A stretch of 64,000 nt of DNA from Mesorhizobium sp. M2A.F.Ca.ET.046.03.2.1 (lineage in GTDB: Bacteria; Pseudomonadota; Alphaproteobacteria; Rhizobiales; Rhizobiaceae): assembly GCF_003952425.1 (NCBI RefSeq), contig NZ_CP034449.1, positions 7,056,001 to 7,120,000 of the forward strand, written 5' to 3'. Under the pieces are notes generated by a model. The model worked only from the letters and a program-made list of their open reading frames with translations, ran no database searches and was not told the DNA's origin. Within the stretch, counting starts at the first letter, position 1. Each line of letters opens with the position of its first letter. The translations under genes and the position numbers were made by a program. Below, in pieces: positions 35,551 to 44,334 of the stretch.

Positions 35551-36375
35551 CTACATCGGGCGGCGCACCGGCCGGATCTGCTCCGGCTCGACCACCTTGC
35601 GGTAGAGGTGCCAGGTCGCGTGGCCGAGGATCGGCATGACGACGGCGAGTCCGGCAAACAGCGGGATCGAGCCGATCACCAGGAGCACGGCGACCGTCAG
35701 GCCCCAGAGGGCCATCGTCAGCGGATTGGCCATCACCACGCGGGCCGAGGTCTCGATCGCCGCGACGGCGCCGACGTCGCGGTCGAGCAGCAGCGGGAAG
35801 GCGACGACGGTGGTGCCTAGAACGACAGCGGCGAAAACGAAGCCGACGGCATTGCCGACGAGGATCAGCGTCCAGCCCTTGCCGGTCGTCAGCACGTCGC
35901 GCACGAAGGCACCGACCGAAGCAGGCGGCTCGGCGCCGAACAGGCTGGTGTAGAGCGACTGGGCGGTGAACAGCCACAACAGGAACAGCGCGAAGAGCAG
36001 GATGCCGATGACCGCGATCGACGGCAGCGCCGGCGAATGGCGCACGTCCAGCGCATGGTGCCAGCGGCTGCTCATGCCAAGCTCGCGCCGGCGGCTGATC
36101 TCGTAGAGGCCGATGGCCGCGAACGGACCGACCAGGGCGAAACCGGACATCAGTGGATAGACGAGCTGGATGGCGTTCGAGCCCGAGCTCCATTGCGTCA
36201 GGATCAGGCCGACGATCGGATAGATCAGGCACAGGAACACGTAATGCGAAGGCTTGGCCCAAAAATCCTCGGCGCCGAGCTTGAGCGCGTCCCAAAGATC
36301 CGCGGTCGAGATGTGGCGCACCGTGGGCTGAACATGTGCGCCGTACGCGTCCGTCATGACATGAAAACCGGCCAT
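35551..36375 (-). CDS. DUF2189 family membrane protein
   Basis: A 274-residue integral membrane protein with about six hydrophobic segments. The N-terminal VRHISTADLWDALKLGAEDFWAKPSHYVFLCLIYP is characteristic of DUF2189 (a conserved rhizobial/proteobacterial family of unknown function). It also has GPFAAIGLYEISRRRELG and a C-terminal PILGHATWHLYRKVV. ATG 36375 is supported by GGAGGA. No role is established; it is transcribed alone. Confidence 0.88.
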   Translation of the reverse strand: MAGFHVMTDAYGAHVQPTVRHISTADLWDALKLGAEDFWAKPSHYVFLCLIYPIVGLILTQWSSGSNAIQLVYPLMSGFALVGPFAAIGLYEISRRRELGMSSRWHHALDVRHSPALPSIAVIGILLFALFLLWLFTAQSLYTSLFGAEPPASVGAFVRDVLTTGKGWTLILVGNAVGFVFAAVVLGTTVVAFPLLLDRDVGAVAAIETSARVVMANPLTMALWGLTVAVLLVIGSIPLFAGLAVVMPILGHATWHLYRKVVEPEQIRPVRRPM

Positions 36376-36542
36376 AACCGTCCTCCGTTTATATCGGGGG
36401 CGGTCACCGCCTGGGTGGCCGCCCATGGCTGCCACTTTCAAGAACGCCGGCATGATAACCGATCTTCCGCGAAAAGTCGCCGCTTCATGCGATTTTCATC
36501 GGTTGCCCGGCAAAAGCCACGATCGCCGGTATCAGAGACCGG

Positions 36543-37049
36543 ATGAGCATCTCGACCACCGCCCTCCCCGATATGAACCGTCGCATGCTGATCAAGGCCG
36601 CTGGCCTTGCGGCACTTGCGGGCATCGCCGCCTGCAGCACGGTCACGGTGCCGACCGGCGAAGGCGCCGGCGTCTCTTCGTCCGCCACGGCGACGCTGGC
36701 CGGCATTCGCACCACGGCGGGGCTGCCAGCGCTGGTTCACGACACGCAGCTCGAACAGGCGGCGCTGCAGCAGGCCGGCTACATGGCATCGCGCGAACGC
36801 ATGAGCCACACCACCGGTTGGGGCAAGGATTTCGCTTCGCGCATGAAGGACAATGGCGTGCGGGGCGCGGCGGCCGAAAACATCGCCGAAGGCCGCTTCG
36901 ACCTGCAAAAACTGTTCGACATCTGGATGCATTCGGACGGCCACCGCCGCAACATGCTCGATCCGGACTTCAGCCGCTTCGGGCTCGCCTATGTGCGCAA
37001 CGGCCGCGATCCTGGCTTGCGCTACTGGGCGCTGGTGCTCGGCCGATAG
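36543..37049 (+). CDS. CAP/SCP domain lipoprotein with Tat-like signal
   Basis: A 168-residue protein. MNRRMLIKAAGLAALAGIAAC combines a twin-arginine motif (RRMLIKAAG) with a lipobox ending in Cys, so it may be exported folded and lipidated. The mature part is a CAP/PR-1 domain: YMASRERMSHTTGWGKDFASRM, ENIAEGR, and HSDGHRRNMLDPDFSRFGLAYV. These carry the conserved His and Glu residues of the CAP cavity. The role of bacterial CAP proteins is unsettled. ATG 36543 or 36576 could be the start. Confidence 0.88.
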   Translation: MSISTTALPDMNRRMLIKAAGLAALAGIAACSTVTVPTGEGAGVSSSATATLAGIRTTAGLPALVHDTQLEQAALQQAGYMASRERMSHTTGWGKDFASRMKDNGVRGAAAENIAEGRFDLQKLFDIWMHSDGHRRNMLDPDFSRFGLAYVRNGRDPGLRYWALVLGR

Positions 37050-37064
37050 GCGTCGGCCCCCGCC

Positions 37065-38051
37065 CTATTTCGTCGTCGCCTTGAACTTGCCCATCAGATA
37101 GGGGCCGGAGCGGACCGGCTCATATTTCGGCGCCTCTCCCTCGGACAGGCATGCGTCCAGAACCGCAATCTCGGCGTCCCAGTTCGGCTGGTGGAAGAAA
37201 GCCATCGATTGCCGGCGATCCTTGCCGCCCTGCTGCGCCGGCGGGTTGACGACACGATGCACGGTGGACACCCAACGATCGTTGGTCCAGCGCGCCATCA
37301 GGTCGCCGATGTTGATGACGAAGGCGCCGGGCACTGGCGGCACCTCAGCCCATTCGCCGCCCGGCGTGACGATCTGCAGCCCGCGCGACCCTGGCTGCGG
37401 CAGCAGGATGGTCAGGCTGCCATAGTCGGTATGAGCGCTGGCGCGGATCTGGCCGGGCTTCGGCGCGAGATGCTGCTCGGGATAGTTCAGCGCTCTCAGC
37501 GCGCTGATCGGCGCATCGAGGAAAGGATCGAAATAGGTTTCCGGCAAATCAAGCGCGGTGGCGAAGACCCGCATGATGCGCAACGCAAGGTCCTCGAGAG
37601 CCGCATAATAGGCCTTCCAGGCTTCGATGAAGCCCTCGGGCTCGGCCGGCCAGATCGTCTCGGCATAGCAGAAGGCCAGGGCCTCCGGGTCCTTGATGCC
37701 CGGCGGCACGCGGAGCGGCCCACCGTTGAAGCTCTCCTTCAAGTCCGGCGGCGTGTCGACGTTGCGGGATTTTGCCAGCGCCTCCAGCTCGGGGCCGAGA
37801 TATCCGTAGGGATAACCCTTGTAGGGCGCCTTCGAGCGCTGCTTTTCCTCGGGCGGCAGGTCGAAGAAAGCCTTCGCTTTCGACCAGGCGGCGTCGATCA
37901 CAGCTTGCGGAACACCGTGGTTCTTGACCGCCAGGAAACCGGTGCTGCGGCAGATGCGGTCAACCTCGCGGCCGAGCGCCTTTTTCTCCGCGGCACTTGC
38001 GGTCTCGAAGCGTCCGAGATCGAATACGGAAAATGTCTGCATCGCGTTCAC
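37065..38051 (-). CDS. 2-oxoglutarate/Fe(II) oxygenase, isopenicillin N synthase family
   Basis: A 328-residue double-stranded beta-helix oxygenase. The iron ligands are the facial triad His207-x-Asp209 (SAHTDYGSLTILL) and His265 (STVHRVVNP). The 2-oxoglutarate clamp is Arg280-x-Ser282 (RRQSMAFF). The N-terminal DIOX_N domain has RSTGFLAVKNHGVP. These are cytosolic enzymes that hydroxylate or desaturate small molecules. No pathway neighbours indicate the substrate. Confidence 0.92.
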   Translation of the reverse strand: MNAMQTFSVFDLGRFETASAAEKKALGREVDRICRSTGFLAVKNHGVPQAVIDAAWSKAKAFFDLPPEEKQRSKAPYKGYPYGYLGPELEALAKSRNVDTPPDLKESFNGGPLRVPPGIKDPEALAFCYAETIWPAEPEGFIEAWKAYYAALEDLALRIMRVFATALDLPETYFDPFLDAPISALRALNYPEQHLAPKPGQIRASAHTDYGSLTILLPQPGSRGLQIVTPGGEWAEVPPVPGAFVINIGDLMARWTNDRWVSTVHRVVNPPAQQGGKDRRQSMAFFHQPNWDAEIAVLDACLSEGEAPKYEPVRSGPYLMGKFKATTK

Positions 38052-38118
38052 AACCGCTCAATGGGGGGACGATGCAGCCTGTCCGGGCCATTATCTAGGA
38101 CCAACTGGTGTGGCGGTC

Positions 38119-39651
38119 CTAGTCCATATGCGCCGCCGGCGCACCGCCCGCCGGCGCCGCCTTGGGCTTGCGCAGCAGGATGACGAACGGGATCGCGGCC
38201 AGCGTCATCACCATCAGGATTTTGAAGTCGTTGATGTAGGAGATCATCATCGCCTGCGCATTCACCGCGCGGTCGACCTGCGAAAGAGCCGCGGCGTTGC
38301 CGCTCGCGGCCGCCGGCGAGGCAGCCCATAGGTTGGGATTGTAGGGGTTGATGAAGGCCGACAGCTCGGTGTGGTTGATCTGGGTGTTGCGCACCATCAA
38401 GGCCGCGACCACCGACACGCCGATCGACGAGCCCAGATTGCGCACCAGGCTGAACAATGAGGTGGCGTCCGTGCGGTAGCGGGCGTCGAGCGTGGCGAAG
38501 GCGACCGTCGACAGCGGCACGAACACCATGCCCATGCCGAGACCCTGGATGACACCCGAGGTGAGGATCAGCCAATTGTCCATCTGCGGCGTGAAGCTTG
38601 CCATGGTGTAGAGCGACTGCGCGGTCAGCAGGAAACCGATGGCGACGAGGATCCTCGCATCGAACCTGTGCATGATGCGGCCGACGACCAGCATCGAGAT
38701 CATCGTGCCGATACCGCGCGGACCCAGCACGACGCCGATGGTCACGGTCGGATAGCCGAAGATGTTGGCCAGCATCGGCGGCAACAGCGACATCGAGGCC
38801 AGGATCAGCACGCCCATGACGAAGATGAAGCCCAGCCCGGTCACGAAATTGCGGTCGAGGAAGATCTTTGGGTCGATGAAGGGATGCTCTGCCGTCACCG
38901 TATGGATGATGAACACCCAGAAGCCTGTGAGCGACAGAGCAAGCTCGATCCAGATCTCGGCCGAGTTGAACCAGTCGACCTCGCCGCCGCGATCGAGCAG
39001 GAGCTGCAGCGCGCCGACGCCGAGCGAGAGCATGGCGAAGCCGAAGAAATCGAAGCCGCGCACGCGCTTGGCGATGACGGGCAGATAGGCGGCCATGCCG
39101 AGGAAGGCCAAAATGCCGACGGGCAGGTTGATGAAGAACACCCAGCGCCAGTTGAAGTTTTCCGTCAGCCAGCCGCCGAGCGTCGGCCCCAGGATCGGCC
39201 CAAGCATGATGCCGGCGCCCCAGATCGCCATCGCCTGGCCGTGGCGCTCCTTCGGGTTGATGTCGAGCAGGAAGGTCTGTGACAGCGGCACGATGGCGGC
39301 GCCGAACACGCCCTGCAGCAGGCGGAAGAGCACGATCGTCTCGAGGCTCCAGGCAAGGCCGCAGAGCATGGAGAAGATGGTGAAGCCGACGACGGAGGCG
39401 AGGAACAGCTCCTTGCGGCCGAGCCGGTCGGCGAGCCAGCCGGTAACCGGCGTCATGATCGCCGCCGCCACGATATAGGAGGTCAGCACCCAGTTGATGT
39501 TGTCTGGCGACGCGCCGAGGTCGCCGGTCATGGTCGGCAGCGCGACATTGGCGATCGTGGTGTCGAGCGCCTGCATGATCGTCGCCAGCATCAGCGCGAC
39601 GGTGATCAGCCCGCGATGCGGCACTTCCTTGAAGGGTTCGGGCGTGCTCAT
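38119..39651 (-). CDS. DHA2 family MFS multidrug efflux permease (EmrB/QacA type)
   Basis: A 510-residue proton-driven exporter with about 14 transmembrane segments. The DHA2 motif MQALDTTIANVALPTMTGDL lies in the first segment, the MFS loop motif GWLADRLGRKELF follows, and the antiporter motif C is GAGIMLGPILGPTLGG. With the adaptor at 39948-41138 and an outer membrane channel it would form a tripartite pump. It is 296 bases from the adaptor gene, an unusually large intra-operon gap that holds a candidate structured RNA. Confidence 0.94.
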   Translation of the reverse strand: MSTPEPFKEVPHRGLITVALMLATIMQALDTTIANVALPTMTGDLGASPDNINWVLTSYIVAAAIMTPVTGWLADRLGRKELFLASVVGFTIFSMLCGLAWSLETIVLFRLLQGVFGAAIVPLSQTFLLDINPKERHGQAMAIWGAGIMLGPILGPTLGGWLTENFNWRWVFFINLPVGILAFLGMAAYLPVIAKRVRGFDFFGFAMLSLGVGALQLLLDRGGEVDWFNSAEIWIELALSLTGFWVFIIHTVTAEHPFIDPKIFLDRNFVTGLGFIFVMGVLILASMSLLPPMLANIFGYPTVTIGVVLGPRGIGTMISMLVVGRIMHRFDARILVAIGFLLTAQSLYTMASFTPQMDNWLILTSGVIQGLGMGMVFVPLSTVAFATLDARYRTDATSLFSLVRNLGSSIGVSVVAALMVRNTQINHTELSAFINPYNPNLWAASPAAASGNAAALSQVDRAVNAQAMMISYINDFKILMVMTLAAIPFVILLRKPKAAPAGGAPAAHMD

Positions 39652-39691
39652 GATGCTGAACTTCCAGCGGGTAACAAAAACGTGTACACTG

Positions 39692-39812
39692 GGTTTCCGG
39701 GCGGCAATGCCTTCCGCAGAGAGACCTTCATCGCGGTGGGACGCGACCATCGATGTGGGGGTTACATCGACTGAAAGTCTCTGTTGGAGCGGATGCCTGC
39801 CGCCCGGAAACC
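39692..39812 (-). ncRNA. Candidate structured RNA / leader upstream of the emrB-like gene
   Basis: Four nested or adjacent stems are visible. P1 pairs 39692-39706 (GGTTTCCGGGCGGCA) with 39798-39812, 15 perfect pairs. P2 pairs about 39719-39728 with 39774-39782. P3 pairs 39750-39756 (TCGATGT) with 39764-39770. P4 pairs 39731-39735 (TCGCG) with 39742-39746. The 121-base closed, branched fold ends about 40 bases before the emrB-like start. The strand is inferred from that position. It may be a cis-regulatory leader, an attenuator, a small RNA or a mobile palindromic element. I do not recognise a named riboswitch class. Confidence 0.55.
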
Positions 39813-39921
39813 TGAGGCCCGACGGGTCCGTGACGAAGGTTTCGGTTTTGATCGCGCCGCCAAGCGGCTGATCTTAAACGCTTATCCTTCTCACTCCTCC
39901 CATCAGACCAATCCCCTGCTC

Positions 39922-39942
39922 CGCCCCCGATTTACGGGGGCG
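39922..39942 (-). terminator. GC-rich hairpin just after the emrA-like gene
   Basis: CGCCCCCG (39922-39929) and CGGGGGCG (39935-39942) form a perfect eight-base stem with an ATTTA loop, five bases beyond the adaptor stop. There is no T-tract, so it may weaken rather than end read-through into the emrB-like gene. Confidence 0.5.
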
Positions 39943-39947
39943 TATTG

Positions 39948-41138
39948 TCACTGCGCGTGCTCTCCTGCCGTGGCATGGCCGAAGATCGACGGCAGGCCGC
40001 GCGCCACGCCGGTGTCGACGGTGACGGTCGCGCTCATACCGGTGCGCAGCGCCATCTTGGCATCAGGATCAGTCAGTTCCAGGCGCACGGGAATGCGCTG
40101 CGTGACCTTGACCCAGTTGCCGGTGGCGTTTTGCGCGGGCAGCAGCGAGAACTCCGCGCCCGTGCCGGCGCCGATCGCCGTGACGGTCGCCTCGAAGGTG
40201 CGGCCCGGATAGGTGTCGACGACGATCTCGGCCTTCTGGCCCGGCTTCATGTTGGTGAGCTGGGTCTCCTTGAAATTGGCGTCGATCCAGGTGTCGCCGG
40301 TCTCGACCAGCGCGAAGAGCGGCGTGCCGACGGAAACATACTGGCCAACCTTGAAGGAAGCCGCCTGGTAGATGACGCCGTCGGCCGGCGCCTTCACCGT
40401 CGTCTGCGCCAGGTCATAGGCCGCCTTGTCGCGCGCGGCCAAAGCGGCCATCACGGTCGGATGCTGGTCGGTCTCGATCTCGGGGTTGCCGCCGAGCGCC
40501 GCCTTGGCGCTGACGATGCCCTGCTGCGCGACGGCCAGCTGCTGCTTGGCCTTGTCAAGATCGTTGCGGGCCTGATCGAGCGAGGACTTGGCGTTGATGC
40601 CCTTCTGCGCGAGATCGGCGGCGCGGTCATATTGCGACTGCGCATAGTCGACCTCGCTCGAAGCGGACTTCTCCTGCGCCATCGCCTGGCTGTAGGCGGC
40701 GCGCAGCTGCTCGACATTGAGGCGCGCCGCGGCGACCGCCGCATCGGCCTGGGCGAGCGCGATCCTGTAAGGCTCGGGATCGATGACGAAGAGAAGGTCG
40801 CCCTGCTTGACCAGCTGGTTGTCGGCGATGCCGACCTGAACGATACGGCCGGCCGTGTCGGAGGCGACAGAAATCCTGGCCTGCTGCAGATTGGCGTTCT
40901 CGGTTTCCTGATAGCGGCCGCCCGTCACCCAGACATAGGAGCCGCCGGCAAGCAGCGCCAGCGGCAGCGCGACCATCAGCAGGAAGCGGCCGAGGCGGCG
41001 CTTCTTCTTCGGCGCGACCGGCGCCGGAGCCACGGCGACCGGGGCGGAAGCCGGCTGCGCCGGCGCTTCAGCGACCGGCTGTGCCGGCGCGTTCAGCTTG
41101 GTGACGTTGTCCTCTTCCCGCTTGGCTGCTGCGCTCAT
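39948..41138 (-). CDS. HlyD/EmrA family periplasmic adaptor of an MFS efflux pump
   Basis: A 396-residue membrane fusion protein. It has a Pro/Ala-rich cytoplasmic start, one transmembrane helix (about residues 48-66, RFLLMVALPLALLAGGSYVWV), a lipoyl half-motif (AGRIVQVGIADNQLVKQGDLLFVID), a coiled-coil hairpin (about 100-200), and the second lipoyl half (VKAPADGVIYQAASFKVGQYVSVG). This order is typical of EmrA. It bridges the inner-membrane exporter to an outer channel. Its ATG overlaps the MarR stop by four bases. Confidence 0.94.
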   Translation of the reverse strand: MSAAAKREEDNVTKLNAPAQPVAEAPAQPASAPVAVAPAPVAPKKKRRLGRFLLMVALPLALLAGGSYVWVTGGRYQETENANLQQARISVASDTAGRIVQVGIADNQLVKQGDLLFVIDPEPYRIALAQADAAVAAARLNVEQLRAAYSQAMAQEKSASSEVDYAQSQYDRAADLAQKGINAKSSLDQARNDLDKAKQQLAVAQQGIVSAKAALGGNPEIETDQHPTVMAALAARDKAAYDLAQTTVKAPADGVIYQAASFKVGQYVSVGTPLFALVETGDTWIDANFKETQLTNMKPGQKAEIVVDTYPGRTFEATVTAIGAGTGAEFSLLPAQNATGNWVKVTQRIPVRLELTDPDAKMALRTGMSATVTVDTGVARGLPSIFGHATAGEHAQ

Positions 41139-41614
41139 GCCGCTGCCCCTTCCCTGCTCTTGATCTTTTCGAGGGACGATGCCTCGCCGTCCGTCAGGTT
41201 CTGCACGATCGTGTCCAACACCCGGATCAGGATGCGTCGATCTTCAGGCGAAACGCCGGTCAGCGACTCCTCATAGACCTCGCCGGCAAGGCTTTTGACA
41301 TCCGCGTAGGCAGCGCTCGCCTTCTCGGTCGGGAAGATCATGCGCACGCGCCGGTCGGTGGCGTCCTGGCGGCGCTCGATCCAGCCGCCCTCCTCCATGC
41401 GGTCGACGAGGCGCGAGACGCTGATCGGTTCGATTTCGAGAAGTTCGGCCAGCCGCGCCTGCGTGATGCCTTCTTCCTTGGCGACGCGCACCATCAGCCG
41501 CCATTGCGCGGAGGAAAGCCCCAACCCGCTGGCGCGCGCCTCGAAGCGCTTGCGCATCAGGCGCTGCACGTCGTGGATCAAAAATCCCAATCTGTCGATG
41601 CCATCCGAAACCAT
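41135..41614 (-). CDS. MarR family transcriptional regulator
   Basis: A 159-residue winged-helix repressor. The DNA-binding region is LSSAQWRLMVRVAKEEGITQARLAELLEIEPISVSRLVDRMEEGGWIER, and the wing is RRQDATDRRVRMIF. It is the first gene of the marR-emrA-emrB operon, and a perfect palindrome lies 12 bases before its start. Autorepression relieved by a toxic ligand is the expected mode. Confidence 0.93.
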   Translation of the reverse strand: MVSDGIDRLGFLIHDVQRLMRKRFEARASGLGLSSAQWRLMVRVAKEEGITQARLAELLEIEPISVSRLVDRMEEGGWIERRQDATDRRVRMIFPTEKASAAYADVKSLAGEVYEESLTGVSPEDRRILIRVLDTIVQNLTDGEASSLEKIKSREGAAA

Positions 41615-41625
41615 GAGCGATACAT

Positions 41626-41645
41626 ATAATAAGCGTGCTTATTAT
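41626..41645. promoter_or_regulatory. Predicted MarR operator, perfect 20-base palindrome
   Basis: ATAATAAGCGTGCTTATTAT is a perfect inverted repeat (9 + 2 + 9) and is AT-rich against GC-rich surroundings. It lies between the MarR gene and the divergent phospholipid operon, close to the MarR start where a repressor site is expected. Confidence 0.75.
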
Positions 41646-41889
41646 TCAAGGGGAAGCATTGCGCCAGAAGCCGGCAAGTCGTCATGGCAGGCATTTGGTG
41701 CATTCATGGTTAGCGCCCGGTGAATCCGGCAATGGGTGAACGGCTATCCGGGGCCGAAGCTGCGGTTTCAGGCGATGCGTTCACAGCAAGGCGACAACCG
41801 TCTGAAAATTCACTGTGTTTTCTGCCACACGCTAGCGCCGCTCGGCTCGCCCGTGGTAAAGCTTGCACCGTGGATCGGGGGATCACGCA

Positions 41890-42498
41890 ATGCCGACGCT
41901 CTATGCGCTGAAGCCGGCCTTCCAGGACAGGCTGCGACCGCTTGTCTGCCGGCTGGCAGCAATGGGCGTGACAGCCAATTTCATCACCTTGCTGGCGGCC
42001 GCGCTCTCGGTCGCGGCCGGCGTGGCGATCGCGGCGGCGCAGGGTTCGCGCGTGCTTGTGCTGCTCATCCCGCTGCTGCTGTTCGTGCGCATGGCCCTCA
42101 ACGCGATGGACGGCATGCTGGCGCGGGAGCATGGCCAGGCCTCCACCCTGGGCATGTATCTGAACGAAATATGCGACGTCGTTTCCGACCTGGCGCTCAT
42201 CCTGCCCTTCGCAGCCTTTGCGCAGTTCGGCGTCTGGGGTGTCGTCGCCTTCGCCATGGCGGCCATGCTCGCAGAATTCGCTGGCGTGCTCGGCATCCCC
42301 GCAGGCATCGGACGCAACTATGCCGGCCCGTTCGGCAAGAGCGACCGGGCGCTTGGGCTCGGCGTGGTCGCGGCCTTGTGCGCCTTCGGGCTGTGGCCCG
42401 CGGCCATCGCGCCGTTTGTGTTTCCGGCCATGGCTACGCTGTCGCTGCTGACCGCCATAAACCGGATACGTGCCGGTCTTACTGGCAACACCGGCTAA
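41890..42498 (+). CDS. CDP-alcohol phosphatidyltransferase family protein (YnbA-like)
   Basis: A 202-residue membrane enzyme with about six hydrophobic segments. The CDP-AP motif aligns as N71-x2-D74-G75-x2-A78-R79-x8-G88-x3-N92-x3-D96. Asn therefore replaces the first and third of the four conserved Asp residues, while the second and the last are kept. Classical members transfer a phosphatidyl group from CDP-diacylglycerol to an alcohol. With the genes downstream it resembles E. coli YnbA. The product lipid is unknown, and the substitutions make altered metal binding or chemistry possible. ATG 41890 follows GGGG. Confidence 0.85.
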   Translation: MPTLYALKPAFQDRLRPLVCRLAAMGVTANFITLLAAALSVAAGVAIAAAQGSRVLVLLIPLLLFVRMALNAMDGMLAREHGQASTLGMYLNEICDVVSDLALILPFAAFAQFGVWGVVAFAMAAMLAEFAGVLGIPAGIGRNYAGPFGKSDRALGLGVVAALCAFGLWPAAIAPFVFPAMATLSLLTAINRIRAGLTGNTG

Positions 42499-42513
42499 GC
42501 ATCGAGGCTCGCC

Positions 42514-44322
42514 ATGCCGGACGAGGGGAACAGCATGCTTCACGAAGAGATCGCCGCCGCGCCGGCGGAAAGCCTTACGCGACAGGCGCAGGAACGCAGC
42601 TTCCACAGCCATGACGGCACGGAGATTTTCTACCGTTTCTGGCCGGCCGCATCTGCCGAGGCCAAAGGCGCGGTCGTGCTTTTCCATCGCGGCCACGAGC
42701 ATGGCGGCCGCATGGCGCATCTGGTCGATGAATTGCGAATGCCGGATTACTCCTTCTATGCCTGGGATGCGCGTGGCAACGGCCGCTCCGCCGGCGAGCG
42801 CGGCTATGCGCCGTCCTTTGCGGCGCTGGTGCGCGATATCGACTGTTTCATGCGCGAGATCGCGGCCAAGGACGGCTTTGGCGCACAGGACATGGCGCTC
42901 ATCGCGCAATCCTTCGGCGCGGTGCTCGCCGCCGCCTGGATGCATGACTATGCGCCGAAACTGCGCGCCATGGTGCTTGCCTCGCCGGCATTCTCGGTCA
43001 AGCTCTACGTGCCCTTCGCCAAGGAAGGCATCGCGCTATGGCAGAGGATCAACGGGCGCTTCTTCGTCAATTCCTATGTCAAGGCGAGCCTGCTGACCCA
43101 TGACCCGGTGCGCATCGCCTCGTTCGAGAACGATCCGCTGATCACGCGTCCGATCGCTTCCAATATCCTGGTCGAGCTCTACCAGCATGCGGCGCGCATC
43201 GTCTCCGACGCCCGCGCCATCACCGTGCCGACGCAGCTTCTTTTGTCCGGCAGCGATTGGGTGGTGCGGCACGGCCCGCAGCACGATTTCTTCGTCAATC
43301 TCGGCAGCCGCGTGAAGGAGCGGCATGTGCTGCCGGGCTTCTTCCACGATACGCTCGGCGAGCGCGACCGCGCCAAGGCGCTCGACCTGATCCGGCCGTT
43401 CATCGAAGGGCAATTTGCTTCGCCGGCCGAAGCCATCGACCTGAAGCAGGCGGACATCGCCGGCTACACGCGCGACGAGGCCGACAGGCTCGCCTCGCCG
43501 CTGGATCTTCTGTCGCCCAGGGGCCTCTATTGGGCCATGAGCCGCGCCTTCATCCGCATCGGCAGCTGGTTCTCGCGCGGCATGAAGATCGGCGTCGGCA
43601 CCGGTTTCGATTCCGGCTCGACGCTGGACCATGTCTACGAGAACGAGGCGCGTGGCCTCGGGCCAATCGGCCGCATGGTCGACAGGACTTTTCTCGACGC
43701 CATCGGCTGGCGCGGCATCCGCCAGCGCAAGCTCAACCTCGAGGAGCTGATCGGTTCGGCGCTGGCAACGCTGAAGGCGGCCGGACGTCCAGGCCACATA
43801 ATCGACATAGCCGCCGGGCACGGCCGCTACGTGCTCGACGCCGTCGGCAAGAGCGCCGAGCAGCCGGCCAGCGTGCGGCTGCAGGACTATTCCGACATCA
43901 ATGTCGAACTCGGCCGCAAGCTGATCGCCGATCGGCAATTGCCGGCCGGCGTCTCGTTCCGGCGCGCCGACGCCTTTGACGACGCCGGGTTGGCCGCGCT
44001 GAACCCGGCGCCGGATCTTGCCATCGTCTCCGGCCTTTACGAGCTCTTCTCGGATAATGCGTTGATCGCCCGCTCGCTCGGCGGCTTAGCCCAGGCGATG
44101 CAGCCGGGCAGCTTGCTGATCTACACCAACCAGCCCTGGCACCCGCAGCTCGAGATGATCGCCCGCAGCCTGACTTCGCATCGCGGCGGCCAGGCCTGGG
44201 TCATGCGGCGGCGCACGCAAGCCGAGATGGACCAGCTGGTCGAAGCCGCCGGCTTCGAGAAGCTCGACCAGCGCATCGACCAATGGGGTATCTTCACCGT
44301 CTCGCTGGCAAGGCGGGTTTAG
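42514..44322 (+). CDS. Bifunctional alpha/beta hydrolase / SAM-dependent methyltransferase (YnbC-like)
   Basis: A 602-residue two-domain protein. The N-terminal hydrolase (about 30-310) has the HRGHEHGGRMAHLVDEL oxyanion region, AWDARGNGRS, and the nucleophile elbow AQSFGA (Ser133). It resembles monoacylglycerol lipases/lysophospholipases. The C-terminal domain has the methyltransferase motif I HIIDIAAGHGRYVLDAVG and an acidic loop LQDYSDINVE. The same fusion occurs in E. coli YnbC. It may deacylate and methylate the lipid product of this operon; that is inference. It begins 15 bases after the transferase stop. Confidence 0.88.
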   Translation: MPDEGNSMLHEEIAAAPAESLTRQAQERSFHSHDGTEIFYRFWPAASAEAKGAVVLFHRGHEHGGRMAHLVDELRMPDYSFYAWDARGNGRSAGERGYAPSFAALVRDIDCFMREIAAKDGFGAQDMALIAQSFGAVLAAAWMHDYAPKLRAMVLASPAFSVKLYVPFAKEGIALWQRINGRFFVNSYVKASLLTHDPVRIASFENDPLITRPIASNILVELYQHAARIVSDARAITVPTQLLLSGSDWVVRHGPQHDFFVNLGSRVKERHVLPGFFHDTLGERDRAKALDLIRPFIEGQFASPAEAIDLKQADIAGYTRDEADRLASPLDLLSPRGLYWAMSRAFIRIGSWFSRGMKIGVGTGFDSGSTLDHVYENEARGLGPIGRMVDRTFLDAIGWRGIRQRKLNLEELIGSALATLKAAGRPGHIIDIAAGHGRYVLDAVGKSAEQPASVRLQDYSDINVELGRKLIADRQLPAGVSFRRADAFDDAGLAALNPAPDLAIVSGLYELFSDNALIARSLGGLAQAMQPGSLLIYTNQPWHPQLEMIARSLTSHRGGQAWVMRRRTQAEMDQLVEAAGFEKLDQRIDQWGIFTVSLARRV

Positions 44323-44334
44323 GACCGTCCACGC

